Positions 61,180 through 64,000 of a stretch of 64,000 nt of DNA are shown one piece after another. Positions within the stretch are counted from its first letter, which is position 1, and the number at the start of each line of letters is the position of its first letter. The DNA is from Streptomyces sp. TLI_235 (GTDB lineage Bacteria; Actinomycetota; Actinomycetes; Streptomycetales; Streptomycetaceae). The translations under genes were made by a program, and so were the position numbers. The notes below the pieces were generated by a model, which made no database searches, was not told the DNA's origin, and saw nothing but the letters and a program-made list of their open reading frames with translations. The stretch lies in assembly GCA_002300355.1 (NCBI GenBank), contig NSGV01000001.1:1054001-1118000 (forward strand), written 5' to 3'.

Positions 61180-61221
61180 CCGCGGTCTGCCGTCCCGACC
61201 GGACGTGCGGGCAGACCGCGG
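61180..61221. terminator. Bidirectional hairpin terminator
   Basis: CCGCGGTCTGCC (61180-61191) pairs perfectly with GGCAGACCGCGG (61210-61221) across an 18-nt loop, between the convergent HTH gene (stop 61171) and priA (stop 61318). Confidence 0.85.
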
Positions 61222-61317
61222 GCGCGGGGGCGGGCCCGGCGCCGGCCCGGAGCAACCCCGACGATCAGCCGGACCGCCCCGACAACCCGCAGGTCACGGC
61301 CTGATCGCCGTCCGGGA

Positions 61318-63384
61318 TCAGCCGATGTCGGGCGGGTCGACGCGGATCCGCACCGGGTCGGCACCGCGCAGCGCCTGTCGGGCGATCTGCGCCGCCTTGA
61401 GCGCCGAGGCCAGCGCGGCGCCCTGCCCCGGCGCGACCCGCAGCAGCGCCCGCTCGACCTCCTCCGCCCTGCCCCCGGGCACCGGTACCGGGCCCAGCAC
61501 GTCGGCGCCCTCCGGCAGGCGGACCAGGCCGAGCAGGTCGGCCACCGCCTGCGGCGAGCCGGTGACGGAGGCCATCCGGGAGACCGGCGGGAAGTGCAGC
61601 TGCTCCCGTTCCTCCAGTTCGGTGGCGGCATGCCCGGCCGGGTCCCAGCGGACCAGGGCCTGCACCGGGCGGGCGGTCGGCTCGGCGACCACGACGACCG
61701 TGCCGCCCTCGGCGGCCGGCCGCACCAGGGCGGCGGCGGTCAGCCAGCGGCGCAGCGCCTCCTCGCCGGCCCGCAGGTCGGGGCGGGTGAGCAGCGCCCA
61801 GCCGTCCAGCAGCAGTGCGGCCGCGTACCCGCCCTCGGCGACCGGCTCGGCGCCCGGGGTGGAGATCACGAGTGCGGGTGTGCCCGGGACGGCGGCCAGC
61901 ACCGACTCCCGCCCGGACGTCCGAACCGGCACCCGGGGGAAGGCCTTGCCGAGTTCCTCGGCCGTCCGCCGGGCGCCCACGACCTGGGCCCGCAGCCGGA
62001 ACGAGCCGCACTCGACGCAGTGCCAGTCCGGCTCGGCGGTGCCGCACCAGGCGCAGGTGAGCGGTGCCTGGGCCCCGGCCGACTGCAGCGGGCCGCCGCA
62101 GGGCCGGCAGCGGGCCGGTGTCCGGCAGCGCCCGCACGCGATGCTCGGCAGGTATCCGCGCCGCGGCACCTGGATGAGCACCGGGCCGCGGGTCACCGCC
62201 TCGCGGGCCACCTCCCAGGCGACCGTCGGCAGCCGGGCGGCCTGTGCGGCGGCGTCCCTGGCCTGGTCCTGGTCGGTCACCGTCCGTACCCGCGGGGCCA
62301 GCGCGCGGACGGTCTCGCGCTCGGCCGCCAACGGCCGTGCCCACCCGGTCTTCAGCAGCCGGGCGGCCTCGACCGTCATGGCGAGCCCGCCGAGCAGCAC
62401 GCCCGTGCCCTCGTCCGCGGCCCGCAGCAGCGCCACCTCCCGGACGTGCGGGTGCGGGGCGTTCGGGTCGCTGTGGCTGCTGTCGCCGTCGGACCAGACG
62501 ACGATCAGTCCCAGGTCGTGCACCGGCGCGAACACGGCCGCCCGGGTGCCGATCACGGCGCGCACCGATCCGCGGCTCACCGCCAGCCAGCTCCGGTACC
62601 GCTCCTGCGGGCCGGCCTCCGCGGCCAGCACCGTGTGCAGGCCCGCGCCGAGCAGTTCGGTGAGCGCCTCGTCCACCCGGGCCACCTCCCGACCGTCCGG
62701 CAGGATCACCAGCGCGCCGCGGCCGGAGGCCAGTGCCGCGGCCACGGCCCGCGCGATCTCGGCCGACCGTTCGGGGCCGGGGAGGGCCGTCCACACCGCG
62801 CGCGGGGCGTGGCCGGCGACCAGCGAGGCCAGGAACGACGGGCCCTGCGGGTAGCGGGCCCAGCTGCCCGGTTCCGGTGCGGCGGGCGGCGGCAGCGGGC
62901 GCGGGGAGGGTTCCGACTCGGCCCCGGCGTGCCGCGGCGGCACGGCCAGTTGGAGGACGTCGGCGAGGCTGCCGGCGTAGCGGTCGGCGACGGCGCGGCA
63001 CAGCTGCAGCAGGGCCGGGGTGAGCACCTGCTCGGGGGAGAGCACCCGGGCCAGCGGCGCCAGCGGGCCCGCGTAGTCGGAGGTGGCGCGGCGCTCCACG
63101 ACGAAGCCGTCGTGCAGGGCGCCGCCCTCGCGGCGGCCGGAGGCGGCGACCCGGCCGCCGAACCGCACCCGTACCCGCACCCCGGGCCGGGCGTCCTCGG
63201 CCATCGCGGCGGGCACCGCGTAGTCGAAGTACTGGTCGAGGCTGAGCACGCCCTTGTCCACCAGCACCCGTGCCACCGGGAGCTCGGCGGCCAGCTCGAC
63301 GCCCCGGGCGGCCCGCGGCCTGGCCTTCCGCACCGTCTCCCGGATGAACGCCAGCTGCTCGCCGGCGCCGTCTGCGCCGCTCAT
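61318..63384 (-). CDS. priA: Primosomal protein N' (PriA), actinobacterial ATPase-degenerate form
   Basis: Encodes 688 residues; GGAGGGATCG directly before the ATG at 63382-63384 decides the start. The N-terminal DNA-binding domain ([22 protein letters not shown]) and the zinc-binding cysteine cluster ([27 protein letters not shown]) are intact. The Walker A motif is absent ([16 protein letters not shown]) and the DEEH box is replaced by VWSDGDSSH, so helicase ATPase activity is unlikely. This degeneration is a known trait of actinobacterial PriA. It should still recognise stalled forks and load the replisome. Confidence 0.93.
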   Translation of the reverse strand: MSGADGAGEQLAFIRETVRKARPRAARGVELAAELPVARVLVDKGVLSLDQYFDYAVPAAMAEDARPGVRVRVRFGGRVAASGRREGGALHDGFVVERRATSDYAGPLAPLARVLSPEQVLTPALLQLCRAVADRYAGSLADVLQLAVPPRHAGAESEPSPRPLPPPAAPEPGSWARYPQGPSFLASLVAGHAPRAVWTALPGPERSAEIARAVAAALASGRGALVILPDGREVARVDEALTELLGAGLHTVLAAEAGPQERYRSWLAVSRGSVRAVIGTRAAVFAPVHDLGLIVVWSDGDSSHSDPNAPHPHVREVALLRAADEGTGVLLGGLAMTVEAARLLKTGWARPLAAERETVRALAPRVRTVTDQDQARDAAAQAARLPTVAWEVAREAVTRGPVLIQVPRRGYLPSIACGRCRTPARCRPCGGPLQSAGAQAPLTCAWCGTAEPDWHCVECGSFRLRAQVVGARRTAEELGKAFPRVPVRTSGRESVLAAVPGTPALVISTPGAEPVAEGGYAAALLLDGWALLTRPDLRAGEEALRRWLTAAALVRPAAEGGTVVVVAEPTARPVQALVRWDPAGHAATELEEREQLHFPPVSRMASVTGSPQAVADLLGLVRLPEGADVLGPVPVPGGRAEEVERALLRVAPGQGAALASALKAAQIARQALRGADPVRIRVDPPDIG

Positions 63385-63492
63385 CGATCCCTCCGCACAA
63401 CCGTCCGCCGCCAACATAGCCGACCCCGCCGACAGGCCCGCCCGCCGCGCGCGCCGTCCGCGGGGACCGCCGGCCGGCCGGGTGCGGGAACG

Positions 63493-63534
63493 CCAGAGGC
63501 GGCAGCCTCCCGGGTGGGTGGCTGCCGCCTCTGG
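63493..63534 (-). terminator. Strong hairpin terminator of metK
   Basis: A perfect 15-bp stem (63493-63507 with 63520-63534, beginning CCAGAGGCGGCAGCC) with a 12-nt loop lies 10 bp after the metK stop codon and before priA. Confidence 0.9.
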
Positions 63535-63544
63535 ACGGGCCGGA

Positions 63545-64000
63545 TCAGGCGCCGAGGGCCTTCTTCAGCTCCGCGACGCGGTCGGTCCGCTCCCAGGTGA
63601 AGTCCGCCAGCTCGCGGCCGAAGTGGCCGTACGCGGCGGTCTGGGCGTAGATCGGGCGCAGCAGGTCCAGGTCACGAATGATCGCGGCCGGGCGGAGGTC
63701 GAAGACGTCGGTGACGGCCTTCTGGATGTCCAGGACAGGCACGGTCTCGGTGCCGAAGGTCTCGACGAACAGGCCGACCGGCTCGGCCTTGCCGATCGCG
63801 TACGCGACCTGCACCTCGGCGCGGCGGGCCAGGCCCGCGGCGACGATGTTCTTCGCCACCCAGCGCATCGCGTACGCGGCGGAGCGGTCGACCTTGGACG
63901 GGTCCTTGCCCGAGAAGGCGCCGCCGCCGTGGCGCGCGTAGCCGCCGTAGGTGTCGATGATGATCTTGCGGCCGGTGAGGCCGGCGTCGCCCATCGGGCC
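63545..64000 (-). CDS. metK: S-adenosylmethionine synthetase, C-terminal part
   Basis: The last 150 or so codons are in the window and the 5' part lies beyond its right edge. The visible C-terminal domain is highly conserved: [63 protein letters not shown] and the final [17 protein letters not shown]. It makes SAM from methionine and ATP. Placement directly before priA is standard for Streptomyces. Confidence 0.97.
   Translation of the reverse strand, partial: GPMGDAGLTGRKIIIDTYGGYARHGGGAFSGKDPSKVDRSAAYAMRWVAKNIVAAGLARRAEVQVAYAIGKAEPVGLFVETFGTETVPVLDIQKAVTDVFDLRPAAIIRDLDLLRPIYAQTAAYGHFGRELADFTWERTDRVAELKKALGA

Overview
The window is very GC-rich chromosomal DNA with strong codon bias, GTG and TTG starts and purine-rich ribosome binding sites. 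The right end carries a housekeeping run (metK, priA, def, fmt, rsmB, further left rpe) in the order usual for Streptomycetaceae. A Streptomyces or Kitasatospora chromosome is the best guess. No rRNA, tRNA, CRISPR, transposase or phage gene was seen.

Layout. 1-6.1 kb: a truncated zinc alcohol dehydrogenase, a two-helix membrane protein, a small secreted protein, and a two-gene operon pairing a TROVE-like/vWA protein with an ARPP-like protein that ends in a Fis-like helix-turn-helix. 6.3-17.7 kb: secretome genes (FN3/ricin-lectin metalloprotease, PL3 pectate lyase with lectin domain, fused PL1 pectate lyase-CE8 pectin methylesterase) with small-molecule enzymes between them (arylamine N-acetyltransferase, methyltransferase, and an unusual zinc-motif SDR coupled to a NUDIX hydrolase). 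17.9-25 kb: STAS protein, DevS-like GAF/GAF histidine kinase, a scar joining kdpC and universal-stress-protein remnants, an APC-type transporter, and a KAS III/SDR pair. 25-40 kb: an energy, redox and stress block (cydAB, SDRs, 2-hydroxyacid dehydrogenase, gluconokinase, K+/H+ antiporter with DUF2254 partner, broken subtilase, GMC oxidoreductase, cyclase-family hydrolase, GH15 enzyme).

40-47.3 kb is an arsenic-response island. It has three ArsR-type repressors that look leaderless, a 63-residue peptide with four Cys-Cys pairs, a flavoprotein with a cysteine-rich tail, a phosphinothricin-type acetyltransferase coupled to an arsR, an aquaglyceroporin and an arsenate reductase. Two ArsO-like genes, a thioredoxin-reductase-like gene and an MFS exporter here are all decayed. 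Matching 27-bp sequences sit at two divergent promoters and look like operators of one repressor.

47.4-64 kb returns to core and conserved genes: pirin, Tat-type esterase, rpe, a SCO6745-like protein, an ORF broken by an amber codon, an ABC ATPase, a C39-like peptidase, an M28 peptidase, an AurF-like diiron protein with a readable promoter, an aldo/keto reductase, then rsmB-fmt-def, an HTH protein, priA and the 3' part of metK. Several strong hairpin terminators and four short tandem-repeat arrays lie between genes. Functional assignments rest on reading motifs by eye; no database search was run.
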